A program made the translations under genes and the position numbers. 64,000 nt of DNA from an uncultured OCS116 cluster bacterium. GTDB lineage: Bacteria; Pseudomonadota; Alphaproteobacteria; Rhizobiales; TMED25. Shown one piece after another: positions 25,830 to 36,359 of the stretch. How positions within the stretch are numbered: the stretch's first letter is position 1; the number at the start of each line of letters is the position of its first letter. The notes beneath the pieces are model-generated. The model had not been told where the DNA came from. It ran no database searches and saw nothing but the letters and a program-made list of their open reading frames with translations. The DNA lies in assembly GCA_902613795.1 (NCBI GenBank), contig CACMIP010000005.1:1-64000 (forward strand), read 5' to 3'.

Positions 25830-27698
25830 ATGAATAGAAAAAATAGCATAATATATACTTGGATAGGCGTTCTGAGTGCTGTCATAATTCTGATATCTGT
25901 CAATACATTAGTCAATAGCTATTTAAATTCCCAAAGGCTCGATTTGACCGAAGAGCGGATGTATACAATATCTTCCGGTACAATTGAAACGCTTCAATCG
26001 ATACAAGAACCAATAAATATAAAATTTTATTTCACAAATCGACTAGGTGAGAACTATCCTCCTTTTAAACTATTTGCTGATCGAATAAAAACATTACTTA
26101 AGAGATATGAAGAAATATCTGATGGAAATCTCATAATATCTACATTCAATCCTGAGCCTTTCACGGAAATTGAGGAGCAGGCTCTTGCAGATAATATCCG
26201 AGGTATTCCACTTAATGAACAAGGGGAATATGGATATTTTGGTATTCGTGCCTACAATTCTGTTGATGGTGTAGAAGTGATCCCTTTCATGGATATCGAG
26301 AGAGAAGAATTTCTGGAGTATGATTTAACTTCAAGAATATTCTCATTATCGAAGGAAAGTAAACCTAAGATTGGTTTTATCGCAGGTCTTGGTATAGATG
26401 GTGTGCTTGATAATCAGGGGGGTGCTGTGCCGCCATGGAAGATAATGGGGCAGATAAATGAATTTTTTGACGTTACCACATTACTCGATTACAACATGGA
26501 CAGCAGAGAATTAAAATCCATACCAGATGACATTGATACACTTTTGGTGCTGCAGCCATTAAATCTCTCAGATCAAGCCCTCTATACAATAGACCAATTT
26601 GTTTTGGGAGGGGGGAATATTCTACTTGCACTTGACCCAAGCACTACTGTTGCGGCTGGCATTCAATACGATCAAAAAATGGACTACATATTAGAAAATT
26701 GGGGACTTAAAATCATGCCAGAGCTAGTCGCAGGCGATCTTAAACTCGCAAGACCAGCGCAAGTCGGTGATAGAGGCGAGCGGGTATACAATAATTATCT
26801 GGCATTAATTGGAGTCACGAGTGAATACATAAATCAAGACGATCCTATTGTGAGTGGACTTGATTTGATCAATATCACAACTGCTGGTGTGATTGAGAGA
26901 TTGCCAGATCATAAGACAGAAATTACAGATATTTTTACAACCAGCGAGCAATCTACTCTAATTGGGAAAGAAGAGGTAAGAGATAATCCTGATTTGAATA
27001 AATTATTGAGAGAGTTTGAGGCTTCAAATAATAAATATAGCTTATCAGTTAGGGTTAAAGGGAGTGCAGAGTCGGTAATTGAAAATCTTGAATTAGAAAA
27101 TATCCCAACATATTCAGAAGCTCAACACATTCAAAATGGATCTGTGAATGCTATTATAGTTACGGATGTTGATTTTTTAGAGGATCAATTTTGGGTTAAT
27201 ATAAAGGAATATTTTGGTGAAGATTTACTGACCCCGTTTGCAAACAATGCAACATTTATTGTGAATGCCCTAGAAAATTTAAGTGACTCATCAACTTTAG
27301 CTACCTTGCGTGCTCGAGGTGTAATGGATCGGCCATTTGTATTAATAAATGATCTGCAGCTGCAATCCGAGACCATTTTTCGGGACAAAGAACGATCGCT
27401 CGCGAACGAGATGGCGGCTCTTCAAAATCGTATGAGGGAGCTTGAGCAAAAAGCTGGTGGTTCTGTCATGTTGGGGCAATCCGACCTTGACGCTTTTAAT
27501 GAATTCCGTGAAAAAGCACAAAACGTTCAAAAAGAATTAAGGGCAATAAAATTAGAGCTTGCTCAAGAACTTGAAGCTTTAAATAATGCAATAAAAATAT
27601 CCAATATGGCAGGGATACCAATGTTATTTCTTGCATTCGGTATTTTATACTGGGCTATTCGTAAATATAAAATTTCTAGATCGGTACAAAAGGACTAA
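25830..27698 (+). CDS. GldG-like ABC-associated membrane protein
   Basis: 622 residues with an N-terminal transmembrane helix (about 9-30), a large periplasmic domain and a C-terminal helix just before the end (AGIPMLFLAFGILYWAI). The YTISSGTIETLQSIQEPINI and LTEERMY segments, and the FVLGGGNILLALDP segment, are typical of the GldG / PF09822 family. A coiled-coil region rich in Glu, Lys and Gln precedes the last helix (about 540-595). It is 9 bp after the permease gene. Confidence 0.88.
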   Translation: MNRKNSIIYTWIGVLSAVIILISVNTLVNSYLNSQRLDLTEERMYTISSGTIETLQSIQEPINIKFYFTNRLGENYPPFKLFADRIKTLLKRYEEISDGNLIISTFNPEPFTEIEEQALADNIRGIPLNEQGEYGYFGIRAYNSVDGVEVIPFMDIEREEFLEYDLTSRIFSLSKESKPKIGFIAGLGIDGVLDNQGGAVPPWKIMGQINEFFDVTTLLDYNMDSRELKSIPDDIDTLLVLQPLNLSDQALYTIDQFVLGGGNILLALDPSTTVAAGIQYDQKMDYILENWGLKIMPELVAGDLKLARPAQVGDRGERVYNNYLALIGVTSEYINQDDPIVSGLDLINITTAGVIERLPDHKTEITDIFTTSEQSTLIGKEEVRDNPDLNKLLREFEASNNKYSLSVRVKGSAESVIENLELENIPTYSEAQHIQNGSVNAIIVTDVDFLEDQFWVNIKEYFGEDLLTPFANNATFIVNALENLSDSSTLATLRARGVMDRPFVLINDLQLQSETIFRDKERSLANEMAALQNRMRELEQKAGGSVMLGQSDLDAFNEFREKAQNVQKELRAIKLELAQELEALNNAIKISNMAGIPMLFLAFGILYWAIRKYKISRSVQKD

Positions 27699-27703
27699 GT
27701 AAA

Positions 27704-28702
27704 ATGTCAAGAAAACAATCCCTAACTCTATTTATTATTGCGCTTATCAGTATGGGCCTTGTCATATTAACGGGTATCAACAACGCAAAGTGGGATAAAA
27801 GTGCCTCTTATGGTCAATATTATTTTGACAGCATGAAGGACGATTTAAATGAAATATCGCTCATAAGACTGAGTCAATCAGGAGAGGCATTTGAAATAAA
27901 GAAAGACAATGAAACATGGATGTTAGTCAACAAGGATAGCTACCCAGCAGATACAAATAAAGTTAATAGAAATCTTTTAGCTCTTGCAAATGCAATTAAA
28001 ATTGAGCCAAAAACAAGCAAGGCCGTCCTGCATGGCCGACTAAATCTAGAAGATCCGTCAGCGCCTGATGCTAAATCCTTCCTCATGGAACTATTTGATG
28101 ATAATGGTAGCGTATTAGCCTCAGCAATACTTGGAAAAAGAAAACCAAATCTTATGAAAAGAGGCGACTTCGGCGTATATTTGAGGAGCCCTGATGAAGA
28201 CCAGTCTTGGCTAGTAACTGGCAATCTTAATGCATCAGATGGCATCAAAAATTGGATTAATACACGATTACTTGACCTCGTACCTGACAACATACAGAGT
28301 ATGGTTGTAGAACGAGGCAATAGAACCCCACTTAAATTTGGTCGTGACTCGGAAGACTCAAATAAATTCATTATGATCGATTTTATTGAAGGTGTTGAGA
28401 CCAGGACGTCTATAGGCTTAAGAAGTGTGTTAAGGCGTTTTTTAAAGGTTGACTTCAGAGACATGCGAGAGGCAGAAACGTACGTTGTATCGCCCGATAT
28501 AGCAATAGAAATTATTACCACAAATAAACATTTTATTGACATTGAGATGTATAATGATAAGGACGCACCAGGGGCCTGGGTTTCAATCAAGGATACAGAT
28601 CATCCAGACCAAATTAAAAATATTGGATATGAATTTTATTTGGATGCAAACTACAAAGAAGAGTTTGTTATAACTTTAGAAGATGTCCTGAAAATAGAGT
28701 AG
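27704..28702 (+). CDS. DUF4340 domain-containing protein
   Basis: 332 residues with one N-terminal transmembrane helix (about 7-25) and an extracytoplasmic remainder. The pattern of LNEISLIRLSQSGEAFEIKKDNETWMLV, repeated beta-rich segments and YLRSPDEDQSWLVTG matches DUF4340 proteins, which regularly follow GldA-GldF-GldG genes in proteobacteria. The function is unknown. It starts 5 bp after the GldG gene, and its stop is 2 bp from the convergent MFS gene. Confidence 0.85.
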   Translation: MSRKQSLTLFIIALISMGLVILTGINNAKWDKSASYGQYYFDSMKDDLNEISLIRLSQSGEAFEIKKDNETWMLVNKDSYPADTNKVNRNLLALANAIKIEPKTSKAVLHGRLNLEDPSAPDAKSFLMELFDDNGSVLASAILGKRKPNLMKRGDFGVYLRSPDEDQSWLVTGNLNASDGIKNWINTRLLDLVPDNIQSMVVERGNRTPLKFGRDSEDSNKFIMIDFIEGVETRTSIGLRSVLRRFLKVDFRDMREAETYVVSPDIAIEIITTNKHFIDIEMYNDKDAPGAWVSIKDTDHPDQIKNIGYEFYLDANYKEEFVITLEDVLKIE

Positions 28703-28704
28703 AA

Positions 28705-29928
28705 TTATTTTTCAGTTTCTAAATTTTCCATTTTTTTTACTTTCCTAAGATCAGGGAATATTATCGACCATAGTAAACTAATCCCAATTGTCATGACTCC
28801 TCCAATAAATACAGAAGGAACAATCCCGATAAAGCTCGCAGTGACCCCAGCGCGAAGATCACCTATCTCATTAGAGCTATTAGTCGCGACAGAATGAACG
28901 GCTCCAACCCTACCTCTCATATCGTCTGGTGTGACTATTGGTATGATTGTCTGTCTAATATAGACGCTAACCATATCTGCGGCACCATATATAAATAGCA
29001 TCAAGAGAGAAAGCCAAAGTATCGATGATACAGCAAATATAGCTGTTGCTGAGCCAAATACTATCATTGAAATAATTAAATTTTTACCAGCATTATTTAT
29101 TGGGGGTAGCTGTGTTAGAATAAGTCCGGTTAAGACGCCTCCTACAGCTGGCATCGTTCTCAATAAACCCAAGCCTTCAGGCCCAATTTTTAAGATATCT
29201 ATGGCAAATATTGGAAGCATGCCCATAATGCCGCCGAATAAGACAGCAAATAAATCAAGAGACATTGTTCCAAGAATAAGCTTTGTTTTCCAGACATATA
29301 CAAAGCCACTAATAACAACTGATAAAGAAATAGATTTAAGGTTACTTGAATTCTTTGGATTTTTTAATAGGAGCGTTGATAAGGTTGAAATCCCTAAGCA
29401 AACAATTGCAAAAAAATAAACCTTGGTATCATAAAAAGCTATAATGATACCGCTTGCAAGAGGCCCAAGAAGATGCCCAAGTTTACCGACAGAAGAATTA
29501 TAAGCTGTAGCGTTTGGAAAAAGTTTTTTTTCTACTATATTAGGTAAAATAGCATTCAAGCTTGGCTGATACATCGCTCTTGCTGTGCCATGTACTAGCA
29601 AAGCTGCTAAAATTGGCCAAATACTCTCAGGATCCCCAAGTGAGTAATATAACAAATAAATTGCAACCAATAAGTGCACTATTGTACATAAAGTAATAAC
29701 CACTTTTCTATCAAACTTATCAGCAATTACCCCAGATGGTAGTATAAATAAAAATATTGGTAACACTTGTGCAAGCCCAATCAGTCCTAAGTCAAGCGGG
29801 TTACCAGTTAAGATATATACCTGCCAGCCTACGGTCAGTGTAATTGATTGGATCGCAAGTGAATAAAACCAGCGTATCGACAGGAATAGAACGAAGTTTT
29901 TATTTTTAAGCAAGCTATTTGAGGTCAT
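28705..29928 (-). CDS. MFS transporter (EntS/DHA3-like exporter)
   Basis: 407 residues with about 12 transmembrane helices. Between helices 2 and 3 lies the MFS motif-A segment GVIADKFDRKVV. GHLLGPLASGI and the later DDMRGRVGAVHSVA segment place it near the enterobactin-exporter/DHA3 group (PF05977-like). The substrate is unknown; no siderophore or drug genes are near. It is convergent with the DUF4340 gene and begins 63 bp downstream of tRNA-Ser on the same strand. Confidence 0.88.
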   Translation of the reverse strand: MTSNSLLKNKNFVLFLSIRWFYSLAIQSITLTVGWQVYILTGNPLDLGLIGLAQVLPIFLFILPSGVIADKFDRKVVITLCTIVHLLVAIYLLYYSLGDPESIWPILAALLVHGTARAMYQPSLNAILPNIVEKKLFPNATAYNSSVGKLGHLLGPLASGIIIAFYDTKVYFFAIVCLGISTLSTLLLKNPKNSSNLKSISLSVVISGFVYVWKTKLILGTMSLDLFAVLFGGIMGMLPIFAIDILKIGPEGLGLLRTMPAVGGVLTGLILTQLPPINNAGKNLIISMIVFGSATAIFAVSSILWLSLLMLFIYGAADMVSVYIRQTIIPIVTPDDMRGRVGAVHSVATNSSNEIGDLRAGVTASFIGIVPSVFIGGVMTIGISLLWSIIFPDLRKVKKMENLETEK

Positions 29929-29991
29929 ATAAAAGCTATTCTTTGGTTTCTTGAACGATCCTATTTTTTACGGGTAAATAATAGAAATAAG

Positions 29992-30081
29992 TGGCGGAGA
30001 GAGTGGGATTCGAACCCACGATACGATCTCTCGTATACTCCCTTAGCAGGGGAGCGCCTTCAGCCACTCGGCCACCTCTCC
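29992..30081 (-). tRNA. tRNA-Ser (anticodon GCU)
   Basis: A 90-nt class II tRNA with encoded CCA (29992-29994). On the minus strand it begins GGAGAGGTGGCCGAGTGG (acceptor and D arm). The anticodon stem-loop CTCCCCTGCTAAGGGAG has anticodon GCT. A long variable arm (TACGAGAGATCGTA) and the T arm GTGGGTTCGAATCCCAC follow. The acceptor stem pairs with TCTCTCC and a G discriminator, as in serine tRNAs. It decodes AGC/AGU. Confidence 0.97.
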
Positions 30082-30111
30082 ATAATGCGAGACCCAAAAA
30101 AAATCTACAAA

Positions 30112-32229
30112 TTAGATCAAGGAGAATTTAATATTATTCTTATCAGTGTACAACATAATTTTATAATAATATCTGTTTCTCAAAACACTTTTAACATAAT
30201 TTCTCGTTTCCCGATAAGGGATCAGCTCTATCCAGTCAATGATTTCTAAATCCGGATTCTTTCTTATCCATGATTTTACTCTGGTTGGTCCAGCATTATA
30301 AGAGCTAATCGCATATATGTCGGATCCTTCAAATGTATCAAGCAGATCAAGTAGATATCTCGTACCGAGTTGTATATTGTAATGAGTGTCCCCGAGTAAC
30401 CGTTCTTCGCTATAATCTAACTTTTCTAATCGGGAGAGCATCTTTGCAGTATTTGGCATAATTTGCATTAACCCAACAGCCCCGGAAAAACTAATTGCCT
30501 CTGACGAAAATTCGCTCTCCTGCCTGATAACCGAATGGAGCAAGTCTCTTATCTCATAGCCTTTATCATCAGGATAGATTTCTATTGGGAAGTCCGCCGT
30601 CGGATATAAGTCTTCAACCGCAAGATTACCTAAATTTTCTTTTCTAGCTATCCTTAATGATGTTTGCGGGAGATGCTTGCTATTTGCAATATCAATCAGA
30701 ATATTCGGATCAACAGAGCCATTTGATTTTTCATGCAAATTATTTATAAACTTTGCAGCAAAATATTTTTTATTTACCGCGCACAGGAATTCAATTGCTA
30801 ATAGCTGTTCATTATCAATATTATTTTCATAAATACTTGCCTCAGGTGATGTATTTTGAGGAACACTTTCTGGTTTTTCGATCAAAATTTCAGCTTTTGA
30901 CAAAAGACCATAGTATGTATTTTCAAATTTTGAGGCTTTCATTAAATATTTTATAGCCTCATTTTTTTCATCATTGGCCTGGTAACTTTTTGCTATCCAA
31001 TAAAGCGCTGAAGATCGGTCTTCATTATTATTGGTAAGCTGGCTAAAAGATTGAAAATGTTCAACAGCCCTTGGCCCATCCAGAAATATTCGTAGCGCAA
31101 TCCACCCTTTGAGAAACTCCAAGTTTGCAAATATTTGATTTTTCTGTTTTTGGTCGATTGTCATTACTTCGTATGCTTCTCGATATTTTTTTTGTGAAAT
31201 CAAACGGCGTCCCAATACCTCCGATTGTACTGCCCAAAGCACAGGGTTTGAGATGTTTATGGTATTTTTATATTTATTAAAGTACTCATAGGCATCTTTG
31301 GTAGATCCTTTTTCTACAAGCCATTTTATTTTTAGATAGTGAAAAGAGGAATTATTCCCAAGGTATGGCTCAATTTTATTGAAATCTAGACTCGAGACGC
31401 GTTTATTTTCGTCAAGTTTTTGAGCAATTTTTGCTAATAAAAGATACTCATCACTAATTTCTTTTGCAGTATTTTGAAGCTCCTTGATGTCATCCAAGTA
31501 CAACATCCTATTGAATCTAATTATTCGATCTTTTTTCGAAATACAGATTTCACAAAATTGTGTAAAAATATCTTTCGATTTCTGTGATAATTTCATTCTA
31601 TGCCATGCTTCATCATAATGAATTTTTGCAAGTTTATACTCACCAAGCTGAAATTTTAAGATAGAGAGTGCTAGAGTTCCATCTCCGCTGATTGGCGGAT
31701 ATTCGTCAAAATAATCGCGTATAAAAACCGTATCATGGGTTCTTTTGTAAAAACTTTCCTCTATTTTCTCTCTAATAATATCTAGATCAGGCCAATGAGG
31801 ATTATTTTGAATGAATTTATACATCTCGGTAACATTCGGGTTTGTATGAGGCGAACGCAGGTTATACCAGGTGATGATCTTATTTAATAATTCAGACTCG
31901 CTGCTTAGATGCAGCTTTTTGATTGTATCATAACCGTTCTCATCAACAACTGAAGCTATATTAGTTGTAAAGTATTCATAAAAATTCGCATATTCTTGAA
32001 GGTCAAAACCCATCAAAAGAAGATCTGATTTCTTTGCGGTTGGGATAGAGAAGCGTTCGCCTGTAAGGTCGAATATTGACGGTTTTGGTTCAGGTATGGC
32101 TGAATTAGCGTTGGCAAAGTCGTGATGAGCAAAAATAAATAGAAATATGAGCCATATGTATGTAAAATAGTAAAGGTTTAAAGATAATAAATCAAATCTT
32201 TTAATTTTATGCCCCATATTAGATATCAT
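30112..32229 (-). CDS. Soluble lytic murein transglycosylase (Slt70-like)
   Basis: 705 residues with an N-terminal hydrophobic export segment (about 18-40), a long alpha-helical superhelix region (about 60-520), and a C-terminal goose-lysozyme-like SLT domain. The catalytic Glu is in SVIRQESEFSSEA, followed by GAVGLMQIMPNTAKML and SSYNAGPTRVKSW. It cleaves peptidoglycan glycan strands to 1,6-anhydromuramoyl products in the periplasm. The gene is divergent from dapA and immediately upstream of tRNA-Ser. Confidence 0.93.
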   Translation of the reverse strand: MISNMGHKIKRFDLLSLNLYYFTYIWLIFLFIFAHHDFANANSAIPEPKPSIFDLTGERFSIPTAKKSDLLLMGFDLQEYANFYEYFTTNIASVVDENGYDTIKKLHLSSESELLNKIITWYNLRSPHTNPNVTEMYKFIQNNPHWPDLDIIREKIEESFYKRTHDTVFIRDYFDEYPPISGDGTLALSILKFQLGEYKLAKIHYDEAWHRMKLSQKSKDIFTQFCEICISKKDRIIRFNRMLYLDDIKELQNTAKEISDEYLLLAKIAQKLDENKRVSSLDFNKIEPYLGNNSSFHYLKIKWLVEKGSTKDAYEYFNKYKNTINISNPVLWAVQSEVLGRRLISQKKYREAYEVMTIDQKQKNQIFANLEFLKGWIALRIFLDGPRAVEHFQSFSQLTNNNEDRSSALYWIAKSYQANDEKNEAIKYLMKASKFENTYYGLLSKAEILIEKPESVPQNTSPEASIYENNIDNEQLLAIEFLCAVNKKYFAAKFINNLHEKSNGSVDPNILIDIANSKHLPQTSLRIARKENLGNLAVEDLYPTADFPIEIYPDDKGYEIRDLLHSVIRQESEFSSEAISFSGAVGLMQIMPNTAKMLSRLEKLDYSEERLLGDTHYNIQLGTRYLLDLLDTFEGSDIYAISSYNAGPTRVKSWIRKNPDLEIIDWIELIPYRETRNYVKSVLRNRYYYKIMLYTDKNNIKFSLI

Positions 32230-32298
32230 TGATTTAAATAATTAAAATTGTATATTGGGTTAATATTATACTATTAAAAAAATATAACGGAAAATATT

Positions 32299-33174
32299 AT
32301 GTTAAGTGGTTCAATAACAGCATTAGTTACACCCTTCAAAAAGGATGGAACATTTGATGAGGCTAATTTTACAAAACACATAAATTGGCAGTTACAAAAT
32401 GGAACAAATGGCTTTGTGCCTGTTGGAACAACAGGTGAGTCACCGACATTATCCCATGACGAGCATAAAAATGTTATAGAAACATGCGTCAACACTGTGA
32501 ATAAAAAGGTACCAGTAATTGCAGGTACGGGGTCTAATAATACAGATGAGGCAATCGACTTTATTGAGCACGCAACATCAGTTGGAGCTGATGCAGCTCT
32601 TGTTGTCACCCCATATTATAATAAGCCAACTCAAGAAGGAATGTACCAGCATTTCAAAAAACTCAATGATATATCTGGCATACCAATAATCATATATAAT
32701 ATACCGGGACGGTGTGTCGTGGATATGTCGGTTGAAACCATGGCACGACTATCAAGTCTTGATAAAATTATTGGCGTCAAAGACGCAACCGCTGATATCT
32801 CAAGGACAAGCTTGCAAAGGCATGTGATTGGTGAAAATTTTATTCAACTATCTGGAGAAGATATGACAGCCTTAGCTTTGATGGCCCATGGCGGTCGGGG
32901 GTGTATCTCAGTGACATCAAACGTTGCACCAAGACTTTGCGCCGACTTGCAGGATGCCTGTTTCTCTTTTAATTTCAAAAAAGCATTAGCGATACAGGAT
33001 AAATTGATACCTCTTCACAAAGCTTTATTCTTGGAAACCAGCCCAGCACCAGTAAAGTATGCATTAAGTCTCTTAGGTTATTGTGAAGATGTTGTCAGGC
33101 TACCGCTTGTAAGTGTCACTTCGGAAACGCAGGCCGCTGTTAGGGACGCCATGATCCACGCAGGTATTTTATAG
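32299..33174 (+). CDS. dapA: 4-hydroxy-tetrahydrodipicolinate synthase
   Basis: Condenses pyruvate and aspartate semialdehyde in lysine/diaminopimelate synthesis. The 291 residues include [32 protein letters not shown], the Tyr of [18 protein letters not shown], and the Schiff-base lysine in [13 protein letters not shown]. Length and motifs are normal. It is followed 11 bp later by smpB, a common alphaproteobacterial pairing. Confidence 0.97.
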   Translation: MLSGSITALVTPFKKDGTFDEANFTKHINWQLQNGTNGFVPVGTTGESPTLSHDEHKNVIETCVNTVNKKVPVIAGTGSNNTDEAIDFIEHATSVGADAALVVTPYYNKPTQEGMYQHFKKLNDISGIPIIIYNIPGRCVVDMSVETMARLSSLDKIIGVKDATADISRTSLQRHVIGENFIQLSGEDMTALALMAHGGRGCISVTSNVAPRLCADLQDACFSFNFKKALAIQDKLIPLHKALFLETSPAPVKYALSLLGYCEDVVRLPLVSVTSETQAAVRDAMIHAGIL

Positions 33175-33185
33175 AATTAGGTTCA

Positions 33186-33650
33186 ATGCCAGAGAAGAAT
33201 AATAGGATTATTGCTCAAAATAGAAAGGCAAGATTTAATTACGAAATCATCGATACCATGGAAGCTGGTATAGTTCTCACTGGTTCTGAAGTAAAATCTT
33301 TGCGAATGAGTAAGATTAATATAACGGATACCTACGCCTCACCGAACAATGGTGAAATTCAAATTCATAACCTTTATATAGACGAATATAAAAATGCATC
33401 TGACAAAGCGGTAAGTCCTAAAAGAATAAGAACGCTCCTGCTGCACAAAAGAGAAATAAAAAAAATACAAGGTTACATAGAACAAAAAGGGCTGACCATT
33501 GTACCTCTAAAAATATATTTTAATGATCAAGGGCGCGCCAAGCTGGAAATTGCAGTGGCAAGAGGTAAGAAGTTATACGACAAGAGAGAGGCGGAAAAAA
33601 AGAGAGACTGGGATAGAAATAAGCAAAGATTGCTAAAGAAAGAAGGATAA
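33186..33650 (+). CDS. smpB: SsrA-binding protein SmpB
   Basis: A tmRNA partner in rescue of stalled ribosomes. The 154 residues show [19 protein letters not shown], the GSEVKSLR motif, [22 protein letters not shown] and the basic tail [15 protein letters not shown]. Length is typical. The tmRNA gene itself is not in this window. The downstream gap (33651-33714) carries AAAGGAG for rpoZ. Confidence 0.97.
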   Translation: MPEKNNRIIAQNRKARFNYEIIDTMEAGIVLTGSEVKSLRMSKINITDTYASPNNGEIQIHNLYIDEYKNASDKAVSPKRIRTLLLHKREIKKIQGYIEQKGLTIVPLKIYFNDQGRAKLEIAVARGKKLYDKREAEKKRDWDRNKQRLLKKEG

Positions 33651-33714
33651 ATCTTATTTTTAAATTGATATTTATAAAAAAAAAATATAAATCTTATGCA
33701 AAAGGAGTATCTAA

Positions 33715-34119
33715 ATGGCAAGAGTAACTGTTGAAGATTGTATTGAAAAGGTAGCTAACAGATTTGATCTTGTGCTAGTCGCAAGTCACAGGTCAAGAAT
33801 GATTGCTGGCGGGGCACAAATAACCGTTGCTAGAGATAATGATAAAAATCCAGTTGTTGCACTTAGAGAAATTGCAGATAGTCAGGTTACCCCTGAAGAC
33901 TTGAGGGAAGAACTGATTCACTCACTTCAAAAACATGTTGAAGTAGATGAGCCTGAGGAAGATGCAGCACCGTCTGTTGAACCGCTTGATACAAAAATAT
34001 TCGGTGATACGATAGAGCAAATCGAAGAAGACAATGAAAGAATGTCTGAAGAGGAGCTTTTACGTGGGATGGAAAAAGCCATAGCGGCGGATAGTGGATA
34101 TAAACCGCCTAGGATTTAA
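33715..34119 (+). CDS. rpoZ: DNA-directed RNA polymerase subunit omega
   Basis: 134 residues. The N-terminal omega domain begins [20 protein letters not shown] and continues [20 protein letters not shown] and [11 protein letters not shown] long acidic C-terminal tail (Glu/Asp rich, about 75-125) follows, as in many alphaproteobacteria. It helps RNA polymerase assembly and ppGpp response; the next operon encodes the ppGpp enzyme Rsh, a conserved arrangement. Confidence 0.96.
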   Translation: MARVTVEDCIEKVANRFDLVLVASHRSRMIAGGAQITVARDNDKNPVVALREIADSQVTPEDLREELIHSLQKHVEVDEPEEDAAPSVEPLDTKIFGDTIEQIEEDNERMSEEELLRGMEKAIAADSGYKPPRI

Positions 34120-34164
34120 TTCCAATAATATATAACATATTTAGAGAAGACCCAATCATGTTAA

Positions 34165-34194
34165 TTGACAATTGAGCATTGTATTAACTATTCT
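34165..34194 (+). promoter_or_regulatory. Predicted sigma-70-type promoter for the rsh operon
   Basis: A consensus TTGACA at 34165-34170 and TATTCT at 34189-34194 are separated by 18 bp. A start near 34201 would give a leader of about 24 nt before the rsh ATG. This is among the best -35 matches in the intergenic DNA of the window. Confidence 0.55.
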
Positions 34195-34224
34195 AGATTA
34201 ATATAATATACACAACGGTGAATT

Positions 34225-36351
34225 ATGCTTAATGAAAATCTTCTAATTGACTCTATTACAAAATACAATCCTGCAACTAATAAAGATCTTATTAACAGGG
34301 CATTTGTAATCGCCGAGATAGCGCATCAGAATCAAAAGCGAAGATCTGGAGATCCATACATTTCTCACCCACTTGAGGTTGCGAAAATACTCACAGAATA
34401 CAGATTAGATGACTCCACTATAATTACAGCGCTCTTGCACGATACAATAGAAGATACAAAACTAACTCTGAAAGAAGTAAGAGGTGAGTTTGGTGAAGAA
34501 ATTGCCAGCCTCGTTGATGGTCTAACAAAAATAGGTAAATTGGATTTATTCACAAAAGAAGCCGAACAAGCCGAAAATTTTAGAAAATTAATTTTAGCAA
34601 TGTCGAATGATGTGAGGGTATTAATTGTCAAATTGGCAGATAGGCTTCATAACATGCGTACAATAAATTTCCTGCCTGAAGAAAAGCAGCAAATAATAGC
34701 AAAAGAAACAATTGAGGTTTACGCGCCATTATCGGGGAGGCTGGGAATTCATTCACTTAAAGAAGAGCTTGAAGAGCTGGCATTCGATGTTATTAATCCA
34801 AAGGCTCGAAAAATTATTCTGGATAAGCTATTGTCAATTAGCTCAGATTCAGGCGAACTTATTAACAGCATAAAAGCTGATTTATCTAAAGAAATAAAAA
34901 AAAATAAAATCAACTTCACGATTGAAGGTAGGGAAAAGAAACCTTTTTCCATATGGAGGAAAATGAACAGAAAGTCTATATCTCTTGAGCAACTCTCTGA
35001 TATATATGGCTTTCGAATTATTGTTAACTCTATTGATGATTGCTATCGTATCATTGGGATTGTTCATCAAAAATGGAATGCGATACCTGGAAGATTCAAA
35101 GATTATATATCAACACCAAAGATAAATGATTATCAGTCAATTCACACTACAATATTGGGACCCGATAATAATAGAATAGAGTTGCAAATTAGAACTTCTT
35201 CAATGAACGATCTTGCTGAAAGAGGTGTCGCTGCTCATCGTAACTATAAAGATAAATCAATAGAAAATGAGAGACAGAATTATCCTTGGCTTGACGACCT
35301 ACTGGAGATGCTCGAGCAAGGAGAAAGCTCTCAGGATTTTTTTGAAAGCACTAAATTGGAGCTATTTCAAGATCAGGTATTTTGTTTCACACCAAAGGGT
35401 CGAATAATAGCTTTACCCATTGGGGCAACGCCAATTGATTTCGCTTTTGAGGTTCATACAGATGTTGGAATGAAATGTATAGGCTGCAGGGTTAATGGTC
35501 TAAATTCGCCTTTATATGCTGAGCTTGATAATGGTGATGAAATAGAAATTATTACGGATGATAAGTCCTTACCTCCGATGGCATGGGAAAAAATAGCACT
35601 CACTGGAAAAGCTAAAATAGCTATCCGACGAATTAATAAGGAAAAAATAAAAAACCAATATTCAGAATTAGGAAAACAAATTCTTGATAAGTTATTAAAG
35701 TCTTCAACGGATGCTAAGAAAATACCAAATATGAAGGATTTTTGCAAAAAATTCGGTCTTAAGTCTTCAGCCGATCTATACAGTAAGATCGGTAGGGGTG
35801 AAATTACGCCGGAATCTATACGTAAAGCTTTTTTAAAAATAAAGATAATTAAAGCAAATGATGATCCAAATTCTGCGTTTGATCCGACCATTAATGCAGT
35901 CAGTATACCTGTCCGTGGTTTTGATAAAAATATACCATTTAAATTTGCAGATAATAGTCGGGTGGTACCTGGAGACAAGATTTTTGGTGTTATAGATGGC
36001 GAAGAGGGCATAACTATCTACTCTAAGCAATCTAAAAATCTTGTTAAATATTCAGAAAATGCAGCGTCTTTTATTGATCTTACATGGGATATTGAGAATA
36101 ATTTAACAGAGAGATATATAGCAAGAGTGATGATTGATTGCAAAAATGAAGTCGGCGCATTAGCAAAAATCACACGGGCTATCGGTCTATCTAATGCAAA
36201 TATTGAAAATTTGAAGCTGGTTTCAAGATCCAGAGATTTTTATAAACTTGATATTGATATTGGTGTGTTTCATCTATCACATCTGAATTTGGTTATAAGT
36301 TCAATTAGGAAGATTGCTGTGGTACATCGAGTTATCAGAATTATGGAATAA
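34225..36351 (+). CDS. Bifunctional (p)ppGpp synthetase/hydrolase Rsh (RelA/SpoT family)
   Basis: Makes and degrades the stringent-response alarmone. The 708 residues carry an HD hydrolase domain with intact ligands (SHPLEVA, ALLHDTIEDT, KLADRLHNMRT), a synthetase domain (GRFKDYISTPKINDYQSIHT, ELQIRT), a TGS domain (FCFTPKGRIIALPIGATPIDFAF) and a C-terminal ACT domain (ARVMIDCKNEVGALAKITRA). Both activities therefore look intact, as expected for the single Rsh of alphaproteobacteria. It heads the run to parC. Confidence 0.96.
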   Translation: MLNENLLIDSITKYNPATNKDLINRAFVIAEIAHQNQKRRSGDPYISHPLEVAKILTEYRLDDSTIITALLHDTIEDTKLTLKEVRGEFGEEIASLVDGLTKIGKLDLFTKEAEQAENFRKLILAMSNDVRVLIVKLADRLHNMRTINFLPEEKQQIIAKETIEVYAPLSGRLGIHSLKEELEELAFDVINPKARKIILDKLLSISSDSGELINSIKADLSKEIKKNKINFTIEGREKKPFSIWRKMNRKSISLEQLSDIYGFRIIVNSIDDCYRIIGIVHQKWNAIPGRFKDYISTPKINDYQSIHTTILGPDNNRIELQIRTSSMNDLAERGVAAHRNYKDKSIENERQNYPWLDDLLEMLEQGESSQDFFESTKLELFQDQVFCFTPKGRIIALPIGATPIDFAFEVHTDVGMKCIGCRVNGLNSPLYAELDNGDEIEIITDDKSLPPMAWEKIALTGKAKIAIRRINKEKIKNQYSELGKQILDKLLKSSTDAKKIPNMKDFCKKFGLKSSADLYSKIGRGEITPESIRKAFLKIKIIKANDDPNSAFDPTINAVSIPVRGFDKNIPFKFADNSRVVPGDKIFGVIDGEEGITIYSKQSKNLVKYSENAASFIDLTWDIENNLTERYIARVMIDCKNEVGALAKITRAIGLSNANIENLKLVSRSRDFYKLDIDIGVFHLSHLNLVISSIRKIAVVHRVIRIME

Positions 36352-36359
36352 ACAGATAA

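Noticed and set aside
27940-28590. Open frame of 216 codons antisense to the DUF4340 gene
   Set aside because: Ser/Leu-rich shadow translation with no domain. The sense gene fits its operon with 5-bp spacing.
35454-36011. Open frame of 185 codons antisense to rsh
   Set aside because: Lies wholly inside the conserved TGS and linker part of Rsh and has no recognisable sequence.
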